Part shown: piece by piece, positions 27,245 through 36,153 of the stretch
Position numbering within the stretch: the stretch's first letter is position 1
How the letters are laid out: the number at the start of each line of letters is the position of its first letter
Source of the DNA: an uncultured Ruminococcus sp.
Lineage (GTDB): Bacteria; Bacillota; Clostridia; Oscillospirales; Acutalibacteraceae
Direction of reading: 5' to 3'
Assembly: GCA_902776185.1 (NCBI GenBank)
Contig: CACYPH010000014.1
Coordinates: 1-64,000, forward strand
Length of the DNA stretch: 64,000 nt
Program-made: the position numbers and the translations under genes
Notes under the pieces: model-generated
Databases searched by the model: none
What the model saw: only the letters and a program-made list of their open reading frames with translations
Told to the model about the DNA's origin: nothing

Positions 27245-30200
27245 TTATGTGACGGAATCCTCGTCGGGGGCATCTAAGGGAGCGTCATTGCCGTCTTCCT
27301 CGGGAGTATCCTCCTCGGGAGCGGTATCTTCGTCGTCAGGCTCGGGCGAGTCGTCCGTGTCTGCGACGGCGGTCGCGTCAGGGGCGATCTGCGCGGGAGC
27401 TGTTTTGGCGGGGGAGCGGCGGGATGTGATCTTTGACGTCGCTTTCTGCCAGATCGGAAGGAGGCGCTTCTTCTGCCAGACGGCGAGGATCATCAGAATG
27501 AAGATGAACAGTCCGAGCAGCGATACGGCGACGCCGGCCTTGAAGCCCTCGGGCATATATTTCAGCTCGATGGTATGCTCGCCCGCAGACAGCTTGAACG
27601 CGAGCATCGCGTCGCCGACAGGGGTGATCTCGATCTCTTTGCCGTCGACGTAGGCGTGCCATCCCGTGACATAGGGGATGGAGGTGTAGAACAAGCCGTC
27701 CTCGGCAACGTCGATCGACCCGGAAATCGTATCGCCGGTGACGGTATCCGCTTTGAGCACCGAGCGGGAGAATCGGTTATAGGCGTTCTCGAACATGACG
27801 TCGTCCAGCATGATGATGTTGCAGGTGATGGAGCCGGAGGAGCTGTTGCTTGTCTTGGCTTCCGCTTTGATCGTATCGCCCTTGTTAACGTTGCCGATCA
27901 TCATGATCAGCGGACGCTTAGTGCCGAAATGACCGGTGTAGGTATCGTTGATATAGAGATTGGTATCCTCGACGCCGTAGCCCTCGACGTATGCCATCGC
28001 GGTGCCTGCGTGGGGCGCGGTGGCGGTGAGGTAGTAGGAGCCGGAGGAATTCGAGCTGCTGTAGGAGTATTTATGATCTGCTGTTTTGTTGAAATCGGCA
28101 GAGTCGGATTTGACGGGAGTGACGTCGAGCTCTTCGTACAGGTCGCGGTCGAAGCCCGTCGCAAGGCGGAAGAAGGTGTTTTGATTTTCGACAGGATTGT
28201 CGGTGACGGGGATCTTATCGGAGGTGAACTGGGTATTCGCTACCTTGTTGATGAAGCCAACGGCGTTGCCGGCGTCGTATTTAAGCAGGTCTTCGTTGAC
28301 CATGAAGCCCATCGGGATATAGTAGCGGTTCTGCATGACGATGGAGGGAGTGCCGCCGCTCTGTGCGGCATTGGCGACGAAGATCTTGTCGTAATGGATA
28401 TGATCGTCGTAGTTGCCGTAGTAGGGATCGATGAGGTACTTGATGTTGAGCATCATATCCGTAAAGGGCGAGCTCTGCATATAGGAGTAGCGGTTGGAGG
28501 CGATCCATCCGCAGATGCCGAATTTTTCCATGTAGTTGGTGATCGGCATATTGACCATCGAGTTGAACATCGAGATGCCGTTGACGCCGTTGAGCGCGTC
28601 GTCGTTGAGGGTATGGTAACGGGTGAATTCCGTGCGGGCGAGGTCGATGTTGTTTTCCTCGCGCTCATTGACAAAATCAACGCATTCGGCGGTGCTGGTC
28701 GTGCCTAAGGGATAGGAGGTGGCGTCGGTGACGGAGACGGTGCGCACGCCGGTGGTTGCGGAGAAAATACCCTCGAACAGCGCCAGCAGTACCAATACGA
28801 CGGATAGTACGGCTTTGAGGATCACGTTGTGCGCGTTGAAGCGGGATAACAGCAGGATGACGACGGCGACGATCGCGACGATAAAGATAATGGTGAACAC
28901 CGTTGAGAAGTTATCGGTCTGCTCAGCGGGGACTGCCGCCGCCTCAGGAGAAGCGGGGGTAGAGGGTGATTTGAGCAGGGATGGGTCGATCTTCTTGTAC
29001 AGGTCGAGGAAAAATGTCAGCGATGCGATGGATACGCCGATCACGCCCAGCGTGATGACCAGCCGCGGGAGCTGTTCGCGCAGGACATACAAGAGGATCC
29101 ATGCCGCGAGTATCATGCCGATCCATCCGGAGAGGTAGATCGGGTCGACCTCTGCCTGACCCTCCTCGGTTGCCTTGAACAGAGAGGAAACGGTGACGTT
29201 CGCATCCTTGAAATAGATGCCCGCGATATAGAGGTAGACGAAGAAGCCGGCGATCGCGCCGATCACGGATCCGAGCTTGACGTAGTCGATATACATGAAT
29301 ACCCGGAATGCCATATAGATCAGCACAAACGACCACAGGAACGAGAAGCGATAGGGGAGCATGTTCGGGAAGTGGAAGCCGTGCCAGATATAGTCGAGCT
29401 GACGGATGACGAAGCTGGTCAAGAAGAACAGCAGAAGGAATCCGCAGACGAGGCGTTCGCGGAGCTTGATCTTCGAGCAGAAGAGGAAGAGGATCGCGAG
29501 GAAGATCGTGATGACGCCGGTGTAGACGTTCGGCAGACCCTCTTTAGCGGTCGGCTGGACAAAGGCGACGGAGTTGGAGATCGTCTTGCAGATACCCTCT
29601 AAAACACCCGCGAAATCGGGGGTCGAGCCGATATTGACGGCGAATTTTTCGGGGAAGGAGTTCGAGGACGAATAGGCGTGGCCGAGCGCAAAATACGCGG
29701 GGAGCGTCAGCACGGCGGTCATCATGATCGCGACGATCGAACAGCACGCCATCTTGAAGAAATCTTTGATGAGCTTTTTCCAGCCCTTGAGCTCGACGAT
29801 GGAATAGCCTACCGCGAGCAGCAATACCGCCGCGCAGATGAACAGACCGATGTAGTAGTTCGCGAGGATCGACAGGGCGAGGGAAATGATATAGAGCTTG
29901 AATTTGCCTTTTCTGAGCAGGGCGAACGCGCCTGCCGCTACCAGCGGCAAGAGAGCGACCGAATCCAGCCAGATGATGTTCCAGTAGTAACCCATGATGA
30001 AGGCGCACAGGGAATACATAATGCCGAACGCGGTGATGGAGATGTCCTTTCTGCCGAAGGTGATGTGGATGAACAAAGAATAGAACATTCCCGCAAGTCC
30101 GATCTTGACGCAGGTGATGACGAATAAGAACTCGCGCAGGTGATCGGCGGGGACCATGACCGACAGGAAATTCAGCGGACTTGCCAGATAGTAGGCGATC

Positions 30201-30562
30201 AGCGCGATATAGTTGGTGCCGCCGCCCGAGGTCCATGACCACAAGAGAGATTCGCCCGCTTTGAGCTTGGACTGGTAATCGACCAAGAACGGATAGTACT
30301 GGTGCCACAGGTCGGTGACGAGGATCTGCTTGTCGCCGTAGGGCGCGACGCCCATGACCTTGAAGGCGAAAAACATCAGAAGGAACGGGATCAGAAACGC
30401 CATCAGGACATAGAGCAGATAGGCGTACTTTTCAATGAAAGACTGCTTGCGCAGCGTCGGCGGGGTATAGGTCGGCTTTCTCAGATTTTCTTTGAAAAAG
30501 GCTTTGACCTTTTCGCTCCACGGCGACACGGGCTTTGCGGATGTGTTGGTTTCGACAGACAT
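27245..30562 (-). CDS. YfhO-family multi-spanning membrane protein
   Basis: The 1105-residue protein has about twelve N-terminal transmembrane segments, then a large extracellular region (about 600-1010), one more membrane segment near 1015-1035, and a cytoplasmic acidic tail of about 70 residues. The start WHQYYPFL ... SWTSGGGTNY and the C-terminal GWHAYVDGKEIEITPVGDAMLAFKLSAGEHTIELKYMPEGFKAG match YfhO, a GT-C-like family implicated in glycosylating lipoteichoic acid or other surface polymers. The ATG has AGGAGAACC upstream. The divergent GT2 and GtrA-like genes next door fit a shared role in lipid-linked sugar transfer; the substrate is unknown. Confidence 0.88.
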   Translation of the reverse strand: MSVETNTSAKPVSPWSEKVKAFFKENLRKPTYTPPTLRKQSFIEKYAYLLYVLMAFLIPFLLMFFAFKVMGVAPYGDKQILVTDLWHQYYPFLVDYQSKLKAGESLLWSWTSGGGTNYIALIAYYLASPLNFLSVMVPADHLREFLFVITCVKIGLAGMFYSLFIHITFGRKDISITAFGIMYSLCAFIMGYYWNIIWLDSVALLPLVAAGAFALLRKGKFKLYIISLALSILANYYIGLFICAAVLLLAVGYSIVELKGWKKLIKDFFKMACCSIVAIMMTAVLTLPAYFALGHAYSSSNSFPEKFAVNIGSTPDFAGVLEGICKTISNSVAFVQPTAKEGLPNVYTGVITIFLAILFLFCSKIKLRERLVCGFLLLFFLTSFVIRQLDYIWHGFHFPNMLPYRFSFLWSFVLIYMAFRVFMYIDYVKLGSVIGAIAGFFVYLYIAGIYFKDANVTVSSLFKATEEGQAEVDPIYLSGWIGMILAAWILLYVLREQLPRLVITLGVIGVSIASLTFFLDLYKKIDPSLLKSPSTPASPEAAAVPAEQTDNFSTVFTIIFIVAIVAVVILLLSRFNAHNVILKAVLSVVLVLLALFEGIFSATTGVRTVSVTDATSYPLGTTSTAECVDFVNEREENNIDLARTEFTRYHTLNDDALNGVNGISMFNSMVNMPITNYMEKFGICGWIASNRYSYMQSSPFTDMMLNIKYLIDPYYGNYDDHIHYDKIFVANAAQSGGTPSIVMQNRYYIPMGFMVNEDLLKYDAGNAVGFINKVANTQFTSDKIPVTDNPVENQNTFFRLATGFDRDLYEELDVTPVKSDSADFNKTADHKYSYSSSNSSGSYYLTATAPHAGTAMAYVEGYGVEDTNLYINDTYTGHFGTKRPLIMMIGNVNKGDTIKAEAKTSNSSSGSITCNIIMLDDVMFENAYNRFSRSVLKADTVTGDTISGSIDVAEDGLFYTSIPYVTGWHAYVDGKEIEITPVGDAMLAFKLSAGEHTIELKYMPEGFKAGVAVSLLGLFIFILMILAVWQKKRLLPIWQKATSKITSRRSPAKTAPAQIAPDATAVADTDDSPEPDDEDTAPEEDTPEEDGNDAPLDAPDEDSVT

Positions 30563-30701
30563 AGCCGGTTCTCCTAACTGCAGATTCAGTTTGCAATCGC
30601 TGAGTTTTGCGAACTGACATAAATATTCAATCTAATATTACCATGAATGCGGGTCAAGGTAAACAGGAAAATCGCAATTTGTTAAAATTTTTTCATTTTC
30701 A

Positions 30702-30730
30702 TTTACTTATGCAGGGTTATTTGTTATAAT
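30702..30730 (+). promoter_or_regulatory. Promoter of the GT2-gtrA operon
   Basis: TTTACT, a 17-base spacer and a perfect TATAAT. Confidence 0.6.
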
Positions 30731-30799
30731 AACTATATCTGGGGTTTGAAATGGAATGACTAACAAGATACTCGCGGTAAATCCGCTCAAACAATCTTA

Positions 30800-30848
30800 C
30801 AATTCCTCAGTCGCCGTTGGCGACAGCTCCCTTTACCAAAGGGAGCCT
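30800..30848 (+). repeat. Family A dispersed repeat, short form (A4)
   Basis: CAATTCCTCA, a variable stem GTCGCCGTTGGCGAC and AGCTCCCTTTACCAAAGGGA: the outer parts of family A without the middle 50 bases. It lies in the leader of the glycosyltransferase gene. Confidence 0.8.
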
Positions 30849-30873
30849 GTATCACAGGATAGAGGTGTAGCCT

Positions 30874-31815
30874 ATGAAACTGATCGACATTATCGTACCC
30901 TGCTATAACGAAGAAGAGGTTCTGCCGCTGTTCATCGAAGAGACCAACAAGGTCATCGCGACGATCCCCGACTATGATTTCCGCTACATCTTCGTCAACG
31001 ACGGCTCGAGGGACAGGACTTTACAGGTCATGCGCGAGCTTGCCGCGAAGTATGACAACGCAAAGTACATTTCGTTCTCCCGCAATTTCGGCAAGGAGTC
31101 CGCGATGTACGCGGGACTGGAGAATTCGACCGGCGACTATGTCATCGTCATGGACGCGGATCTGCAGCATCCGCCGGCGATGTTCCCGCAGATGATCGCG
31201 GGCGTTGAGGAAGGCTATGACTGCTGTGCGCTTTACAGGGCCAAGCAGAAGGGCGAGAGCAAGCTAAGACAGCTGATCTCGAAAATGTTCTTCGGCTTCC
31301 AGAACAAGATCAGCGACGTCAAGATGCCCGACGGCGCGGTGGATTACCGCATCATGAGCCGTCAGATGGTGGATTCGATCGTCAAGCTCTGTGAGAAGCA
31401 GCGCTTTTCGAAGGGTCTGTTCTGCTGGGTCGGCTATCAGACCAAATGGATCGAATATGAGAATGTCGAGCGTACCGTCGGTACGACCAAGTGGAGCTTT
31501 TGGGGCTTGTTCAAGTATGCGCTGGACGGCATCACGAGCTTTTCGGTCACGCCGCTGCGGTTTATCGCGGTGCTGGGCTTTGTGATCTCGGCGCTGGCGT
31601 TCATCTGGATCATCATCACGCTGATCCAGACGCTGATCATGGGTATCGATGTTCCCGGTTATGTCACCACGCTGTGCGCGGTGCTGTTCATGGGCGGCAT
31701 CATCGAGATGTCGGTCGGGGTCCTCGGCGAATATATCGGCAGGATCTACATCGAAGCGAAGGACAGACCGATCTATATCACCGCGGAAACGAATCTGGAT
31801 AACGATGAAAAGTAA
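30874..31815 (+). CDS. Family 2 glycosyltransferase, GtrB/DPM1 type
   Basis: The 313-residue protein has a GT2 catalytic domain (1-230) with IIVPCYNEEEVL, FVNDGSRDRT and the metal-binding VMDADLQHPP. Two C-terminal transmembrane helices (about 228-250 and 262-285) follow, as in polyprenyl-phosphate sugar transferases such as GtrB. Such enzymes move glucose or a related sugar to undecaprenyl phosphate on the cytoplasmic face. The ATG has AGAGGTG upstream. The following GtrA-like gene probably flips or assists the product, and the neighbouring YfhO protein could be the transferase that uses it outside. Confidence 0.92.
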   Translation: MKLIDIIVPCYNEEEVLPLFIEETNKVIATIPDYDFRYIFVNDGSRDRTLQVMRELAAKYDNAKYISFSRNFGKESAMYAGLENSTGDYVIVMDADLQHPPAMFPQMIAGVEEGYDCCALYRAKQKGESKLRQLISKMFFGFQNKISDVKMPDGAVDYRIMSRQMVDSIVKLCEKQRFSKGLFCWVGYQTKWIEYENVERTVGTTKWSFWGLFKYALDGITSFSVTPLRFIAVLGFVISALAFIWIIITLIQTLIMGIDVPGYVTTLCAVLFMGGIIEMSVGVLGEYIGRIYIEAKDRPIYITAETNLDNDEK

Positions 31816-31836
31816 CGGCTTGAATTGAGGTTAGGT

Positions 31837-32367
31837 ATGGAAAAAATCAAGGAACTGTTTATCAAATATAAGGAAATCATCCTATATATCATCTTCGGCG
31901 TGCTGACGACGCTGGTCAACTGGGTAACCTACTGGCTGTTCGCGCAGATCTGGGCGGAACAGATGGAACAGGAGCAAGCGTTCTTTACCATCTTCGGTAA
32001 TACGATCACCGTTCGTCTTTTCTTCATCTTCATCGTAAGCTTTATCGCGTGGGTCGCGGGCGTCGCGTTTGCCTTTGTCACCAATAAGATCTGGGTGTTT
32101 GAGTCAAAGTCATGGAAACCGAGCGTTGCGCTTAAGGAATTCTGGCTGTTTGTTGTAGCAAGGCTGATTACCGGCGTGCTGGAATGGTTCGGCGTGCCGC
32201 TCCTGGTCGCAATCGGACTGAATCAGCCGCTGTTCGGCGCAGAAGGCTTTGTCGCAAAGCTGATCGTCAGCGTGATCGTCGTCATCCTCAACTATGTATT
32301 CTCGAAGCTGATCATCTTTAAGGACAAGAATAAGGATAAAAAAGATCAGGCAGAAGCAAGTGAATAA
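31837..32367 (+). CDS. GtrA-family membrane protein
   Basis: The 176-residue protein has four transmembrane segments and the GtrA pattern YIIFGVLTTLVNWVTYWLF ... FVTNKIWVFESKS ... LNYVFSKLIIFK. GtrA-like proteins are thought to translocate polyprenyl-linked sugars. The ATG at 31837 (GAGGTTAGGT upstream) is preferred over the in-frame TTG at 31825. It follows the GT2 gene by 21 bases, and a terminator closes the pair. Confidence 0.88.
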   Translation: MEKIKELFIKYKEIILYIIFGVLTTLVNWVTYWLFAQIWAEQMEQEQAFFTIFGNTITVRLFFIFIVSFIAWVAGVAFAFVTNKIWVFESKSWKPSVALKEFWLFVVARLITGVLEWFGVPLLVAIGLNQPLFGAEGFVAKLIVSVIVVILNYVFSKLIIFKDKNKDKKDQAEASE

Positions 32368-32374
32368 GATAAGG

Positions 32375-32402
32375 AAAGCTCCCTCGGCTGAGGGAGCTTT
32401 TT
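32375..32402 (+). terminator. Terminator after gtrA-like gene
   Basis: AAAGCTCCCTC / GAGGGAGCTTT with a four-base loop, then TT. Confidence 0.88.
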
Positions 32403-32443
32403 GGTGAATGATGACGGTTACTCGCTTTGCTCGAACAATTATG

Positions 32444-32550
32444 CAATTCCTCACCCGCTTACGCGGGAGCTCTCTTAGCAGAGACGGCAGACCCCTCTGG
32501 GCTTTGCCCATCTCCCCTAGTAGGGGAGTCTCCTTTACCAAAGGGAGCCT
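32444..32550 (+). repeat. Family A dispersed repeat, long form inverted (A3)
   Basis: This is the reverse complement of the long form at 3312-3423, including the CTCCCCTAGTAGGGGAG hairpin. Its end stops two bases before the stop codon of the methyltransferase gene on the minus strand. Confidence 0.85.
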
Positions 32551-32552
32551 TT

Positions 32553-33770
32553 TCAAACGACCTGGAAGATATAGAATTTTAAGTAGTCGGTTTCGTCGAC
32601 GCCCCAGAGGATCGGGTGGTCGGCGCTCTGCTGGCGGCATTCGATCTGGCGGAGGCTGACGTTCGCGTCTGCGGCGGCGGAAAAGAGCATCTTGCGGAAC
32701 AGGGGATCGGGCATGAAATGCGAGCAGCTGCAGGTCGCGAGGTATCCGCCGCGCGGGAGCAGGCGCATCGCCTTGAGGTTGATCTCCTTATAGCCGCGCT
32801 CAGCCGCTTTGGTCGCGGAGCGGGATTTGGTGAATGCGGGCGGGTCGAGGATGATCATATCGTATTCGTGACACTTTTGCTGTGCCATTTCGGTCAGCAG
32901 ATCGAAGACGTCCGCCTTGACAAAATCGATGTTGGTAAAGCCGTTGAGGTCGGCGTTGCGCTTTGCCATGTCGACGGCTGTCCCGGAAATATCGACGGCG
33001 GTGACATGGACGGCGGTGGTCGCGGCGTTGAGCGCGAACGCTCCGGTGTGGGTGAAGCAATCCAGCACGCGTTTGCCCGCGGCGATCTTTGCGACGGCGC
33101 GGCGGTTGTACTTCTGGTCAAGGAAAAAGCCGGTTTTCTGACCGTTCACATAATCGACGATGTAGCGGATGCCGTTTTCGGTGATCTCGACTTCGCCGTT
33201 CAGATCGGTGTGCAGTCCCTCCATCGGGTAAAAACCGGTGTATTCGTCGAGCCCCTCGAGGGCGCGGACTTTGACGTCGTTGCGCTCGTAGATCGCGGTG
33301 ATCTCGCAGCCGCGCTGTCTGAGTGAATCGACAAGGTTGCGAAAGAGCATCTCTTTGATGCGGTCGATACCGAGGGAAAGCACCTGCACGACGAGGATAT
33401 CTGCGAATTTATCGACCGTCAGACCGGGGAAGGAGTCCGCTTCGCCGAAGATCAGGCGGCAGGACGAAAAATCCTCGCCCATGACCGTCTCGCGGTAATC
33501 GAGTGCGTAGTCAATGCGGCGGCGGTAGAAGGCTTCGTCGAAAAGGTCGTTCGGGTTCTTTGAGATAATGCGCACACGAATCTTTGAGTTGTCGTTGATG
33601 TAGCCCGAGCCGAGGTACTTGCCCTTTTCGGTCAATACATCGACGATATCGCCGTTTTCATAGGCGCTGTCGATATTTTTGATCTCGTCAAAGTAGACCC
33701 AGATGTGGCCGCCTTTGATGAATTTTTCACATTTTTTGCTGACGGTTACTTTCGGATAGCTTCTGTCCAT
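32553..33770 (-). CDS. RlmI-like 23S rRNA (cytosine-5) methyltransferase
   Basis: The 405-residue protein has an N-terminal PUA domain (about 1-80), a middle region with FGEADSFPGLTVDKF, and the conserved NGQKTGFFLDQKYNRR. The SAM-binding motif is VLDCFTHTGAFALNAA and the catalytic motif is ILDPPAFTKS; a later TCSCSHF supplies cysteines. This matches RlmI/YccW, which methylates C1962 of 23S rRNA; the exact target here is inferred. The gene stands alone, with the ATG at 33768-33770. A family A repeat follows its stop codon immediately. Confidence 0.88.
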   Translation of the reverse strand: MDRSYPKVTVSKKCEKFIKGGHIWVYFDEIKNIDSAYENGDIVDVLTEKGKYLGSGYINDNSKIRVRIISKNPNDLFDEAFYRRRIDYALDYRETVMGEDFSSCRLIFGEADSFPGLTVDKFADILVVQVLSLGIDRIKEMLFRNLVDSLRQRGCEITAIYERNDVKVRALEGLDEYTGFYPMEGLHTDLNGEVEITENGIRYIVDYVNGQKTGFFLDQKYNRRAVAKIAAGKRVLDCFTHTGAFALNAATTAVHVTAVDISGTAVDMAKRNADLNGFTNIDFVKADVFDLLTEMAQQKCHEYDMIILDPPAFTKSRSATKAAERGYKEINLKAMRLLPRGGYLATCSCSHFMPDPLFRKMLFSAAADANVSLRQIECRQQSADHPILWGVDETDYLKFYIFQVV

Positions 33771-33851
33771 ATTGATGATCCTTTGCGGTTGATATGCTTA
33801 TTATAACGCCGCAAAGGAAAAGAAGCAATAGGAACTTAATTGGCAGGTGGT

Positions 33852-33968
33852 TGTAGGGTACGGCATTTATGACGTACCGTGAATGACGTACGTTTCCGCA
33901 GTCGAAAGCATCGGATAGGAAATTAACGTCACAGCCATGCGGTACGTCGGCGAGCGCCGTACCCTACA
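33852..33968. mobile_element. 117-bp MITE-like element with terminal inverted repeats
   Basis: TGTAGGGTACGGC at 33852-33864 is the exact reverse complement of GCCGTACCCTACA at 33956-33968. A second inverted pair just inside (GACGTACCG / CGGTACGTC) extends the terminal repeats to about 28 bases. The interior has no coding capacity. This is the layout of a miniature inverted-repeat element; a clean target duplication is not evident. It lies between the methyltransferase gene and spoVAE. Confidence 0.75.
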
Positions 33969-34003
33969 ATTATTTGTGCCGGCACACGGAAAAAGGGAAG
34001 GCG

Positions 34004-34357
34004 TTATTTTTCTTTGGGCTTGGAGATCAGGCCTGCGGCGAGGGAGAAGATGATCGCCGCGCCGACGCCTGCCGCTGCGGCGGTCAATGCGCCGGTGAGG
34101 ATGCCGATCGCGCCGTCGGTATCGATCGCGTCGCGCACGCCCTGTGCCATCAAATGCCCGAAGCCCGACAGCGGAACGGAAGCGCCTGCGCCGCCGAAAT
34201 CGGCGATCACGCCGTAGACGCCGACCGCAGATAAGATCACGCCTGCGACCACATATCCCGTCAGGATGCGCGCGGGGGTGAGCGAGGTTTTATCGATCAG
34301 GATCTGGCCGATGAGGCAGAGGACGCCTCCGACTAAAAATGCGTTGATATACTGCAT
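34004..34357 (-). CDS. spoVAE: Stage V sporulation protein AE
   Basis: The 117-residue membrane protein matches SpoVAE: YINAFLVGGVLCLIGQILIDKTSLTPARIL near the N-terminus, then GAGASVPLSGFGHLMAQGV, and four hydrophobic segments. SpoVA proteins form the channel that moves dipicolinic acid into the spore and lets it out at germination. I start at the second ATG (34355-34357), correctly spaced from AAAGGATG. No spoVAC or spoVAD is adjacent, though these usually form one operon. The gene sits between two MITE-like elements. Confidence 0.88.
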   Translation of the reverse strand: MQYINAFLVGGVLCLIGQILIDKTSLTPARILTGYVVAGVILSAVGVYGVIADFGGAGASVPLSGFGHLMAQGVRDAIDTDGAIGILTGALTAAAAGVGAAIIFSLAAGLISKPKEK

Positions 34358-34381
34358 TGTTATCATCCTTTTCTTCGTTTT

Positions 34382-34642
34382 ATACTAATTTCTGATAAAA
34401 CGCTTAAATAAGATATTAGCGGAGAATTTCGCAGAGCGAGGCGGATGACGCCGCTAGGCAGGCGTCATAAAGGGGACCCCCGATGCGCCCCTGCGCAGTG
34501 GGGAAAGGAGGAGCAGCAACACGAGGTCAAGGCATACCTACCGGATATGCCTACCGAGTACAGCGTGCGACGACGCGACGACAACGAAGCAATGCGGAAT
34601 TATACGCAATAGATGTTAAAGTGTTTAATTAGAAATTAGTAT
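34382..34642. mobile_element. About 260-bp element with long imperfect terminal inverted repeats
   Basis: ATACTAATTTCTGATAAAAC at the left end and AGAAATTAGTAT at the right end are inverted copies. The match continues imperfectly for roughly 30-55 bases inward. The interior is GC-rich and strongly structured, with hairpins GACGCC/GGCGTC and GGCATACC/GGATATGCC, and has no gene. A GGAATTATAC motif near the right end also occurs in the element at 1-97 and 47284-47380. It fills the spacer between spoVAE and the rnf promoter. It may be a MITE or a structured RNA carried by one. Confidence 0.6.
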
Positions 34643-34688
34643 TAATGTTACCTCTTTATTTTTTCGCTGTTTACCGCAATTATACATA

Positions 34689-34717
34689 TTGAAAAATTGC
34701 ATATATAATGTTATTAT
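34689..34717 (+). promoter_or_regulatory. rnf operon promoter
   Basis: TTGAAA, a 17-base spacer and TATTAT lie 66 bases upstream of rnfC, just downstream of the repeat element. Confidence 0.65.
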
Positions 34718-34782
34718 ATAAGTTGAGGTATTAGGAAAACCTGAATTTTTATGTATGAAAACTGCTAAAGGGGGAATTTGTT

Positions 34783-36153
34783 ATGGATCAACTGAGCTTC
34801 CCAAAACGCCCTTATCCCACGCGGGGAGGGGTCCATGCTCCGCATAACAAGAATACCGCGCATAAAGAAAGCCTGGAGATGCCGGTGCCGAAGATGGTCG
34901 CCCTGCCGATGAGCCAGCATATCGGCGCGCCGTGCGTGCCGCTGGTGAAGGTCGGCGATAACGTTGACGTCGGTCAGTGTATCGCGAGAAGCGAAGCGTT
35001 TGTATCGGCGCCGATCCACGCGAGCGTTTCGGGTAAGGTCAAGAAGATCGACAAGATCACCATGCCCGACGGCAATCGGCTTGATGCGATCTTTATCGAG
35101 AGCGACGGCGAACAGCGTATCTCGCCCGAGGTCAAGCCGCCCGAGGTCAACAGCATTTCCGATCTCTTGACGGCGGTGCGTGAATCGGGTCTGGTGGGAC
35201 TCGGAGGCGCGGGCTTTCCGACAGCGGTCAAGCTGAATATCCCTGCCGACAAACATGTCGACACGATGATCGTCAACGTCGCGGAATGCGAGCCGTATAT
35301 CACCTCCGATCACAGAGAGGCGCTCGAGAACGGCTGGGACATCATTTCCGGCATCATCACGGTCAAGGAGTTCCTCGACATCCACCGCGTGATCGTCGGT
35401 ATCGAGAACAATAAGCCCGATGCGATCAAGGCGCTTCGGGAGATCGTCGACAATTCTCTCGATCCGGAGGACGAGATCCGCGTACTGCCGCTCAAGGCGA
35501 CCTATCCGCAGGGCGCGGAAAAAATATTGATCAAAGCCTGTACGGGCCGCGAGGTGCCGATGGGCGGGCTGCCCTCTGACGCGGGGTGTCTGGTGATGAA
35601 CGTCGGATCGATCGCGTTTATCGCAAGGTATCTCAAGACCGGTATGCCGCTGGTATCGCGCAGACTGACGGTCGACGGCTCGGCGATCAAGAATCCGTCG
35701 AACGTCATCGTGCCGATCGGTACGCCGATCAAGGACGTCATCGAGTTCGTCGGCGGGTATAAGGAAGAACCGAAAAAGATCCTCATGGGCGGCCCGATGA
35801 TGGGTATCTCGCTGCCGAATGACGAGTTATATATTTTGAAGCAGAACAACGCGATCTTAGCCTTTGGCGAGAAAGAGGCGCGGCTCGCAGAACCGAGTGC
35901 GTGCATCCGCTGCGGCAAGTGTGTTTCGGCGTGTCCGATGCGCCTGCTGCCGCTCGAGCTGTGCAACGCGGCTGAGCGCAAAGACGATGAGGCGCTGGGC
36001 CGCCTGAACGCGATGAACTGTATGGAATGCGGCTGCTGTTCCTTTACCTGTCCCGCTAAGCGGCATCTGGTGCAGAGCATCCGCATGGGCAAGGCATATC
36101 TCAATCAGAAAAAGCGCGAGCAGATCGCGCAGAGCAAGGGAGGAAAGAACTGA
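34783..36153 (+). CDS. rnfC: Rnf complex subunit C
   Basis: RnfC is the NADH-facing subunit of the ferredoxin:NAD+ oxidoreductase that pumps Na+ or H+. The 456-residue protein has the N-terminal barrel-sandwich region (to about residue 110) and the NAD/FMN-binding fold with GLVGLGGAGFPTAVKL. Two 4Fe-4S motifs follow near the C-terminus: CIRCGKCVSACP and CMECGCCSFTCP. AAAGGGGGAA precedes the ATG. It opens a tight operon rnfCDGEAB in which each gene overlaps or nearly touches the next. Confidence 0.97.
   Translation: MDQLSFPKRPYPTRGGVHAPHNKNTAHKESLEMPVPKMVALPMSQHIGAPCVPLVKVGDNVDVGQCIARSEAFVSAPIHASVSGKVKKIDKITMPDGNRLDAIFIESDGEQRISPEVKPPEVNSISDLLTAVRESGLVGLGGAGFPTAVKLNIPADKHVDTMIVNVAECEPYITSDHREALENGWDIISGIITVKEFLDIHRVIVGIENNKPDAIKALREIVDNSLDPEDEIRVLPLKATYPQGAEKILIKACTGREVPMGGLPSDAGCLVMNVGSIAFIARYLKTGMPLVSRRLTVDGSAIKNPSNVIVPIGTPIKDVIEFVGGYKEEPKKILMGGPMMGISLPNDELYILKQNNAILAFGEKEARLAEPSACIRCGKCVSACPMRLLPLELCNAAERKDDEALGRLNAMNCMECGCCSFTCPAKRHLVQSIRMGKAYLNQKKREQIAQSKGGKN

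Larger units (their letters stand above)
30563..30873. other. yfhO / GT2 divergent spacer
   Basis: No gene is present. The region is A/T-rich around 30650-30740 and contains the GT2 promoter (30702-30730) and a short family A repeat (30800-30848) close to the GT2 start. No clear yfhO promoter was identified. Confidence 0.5.
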
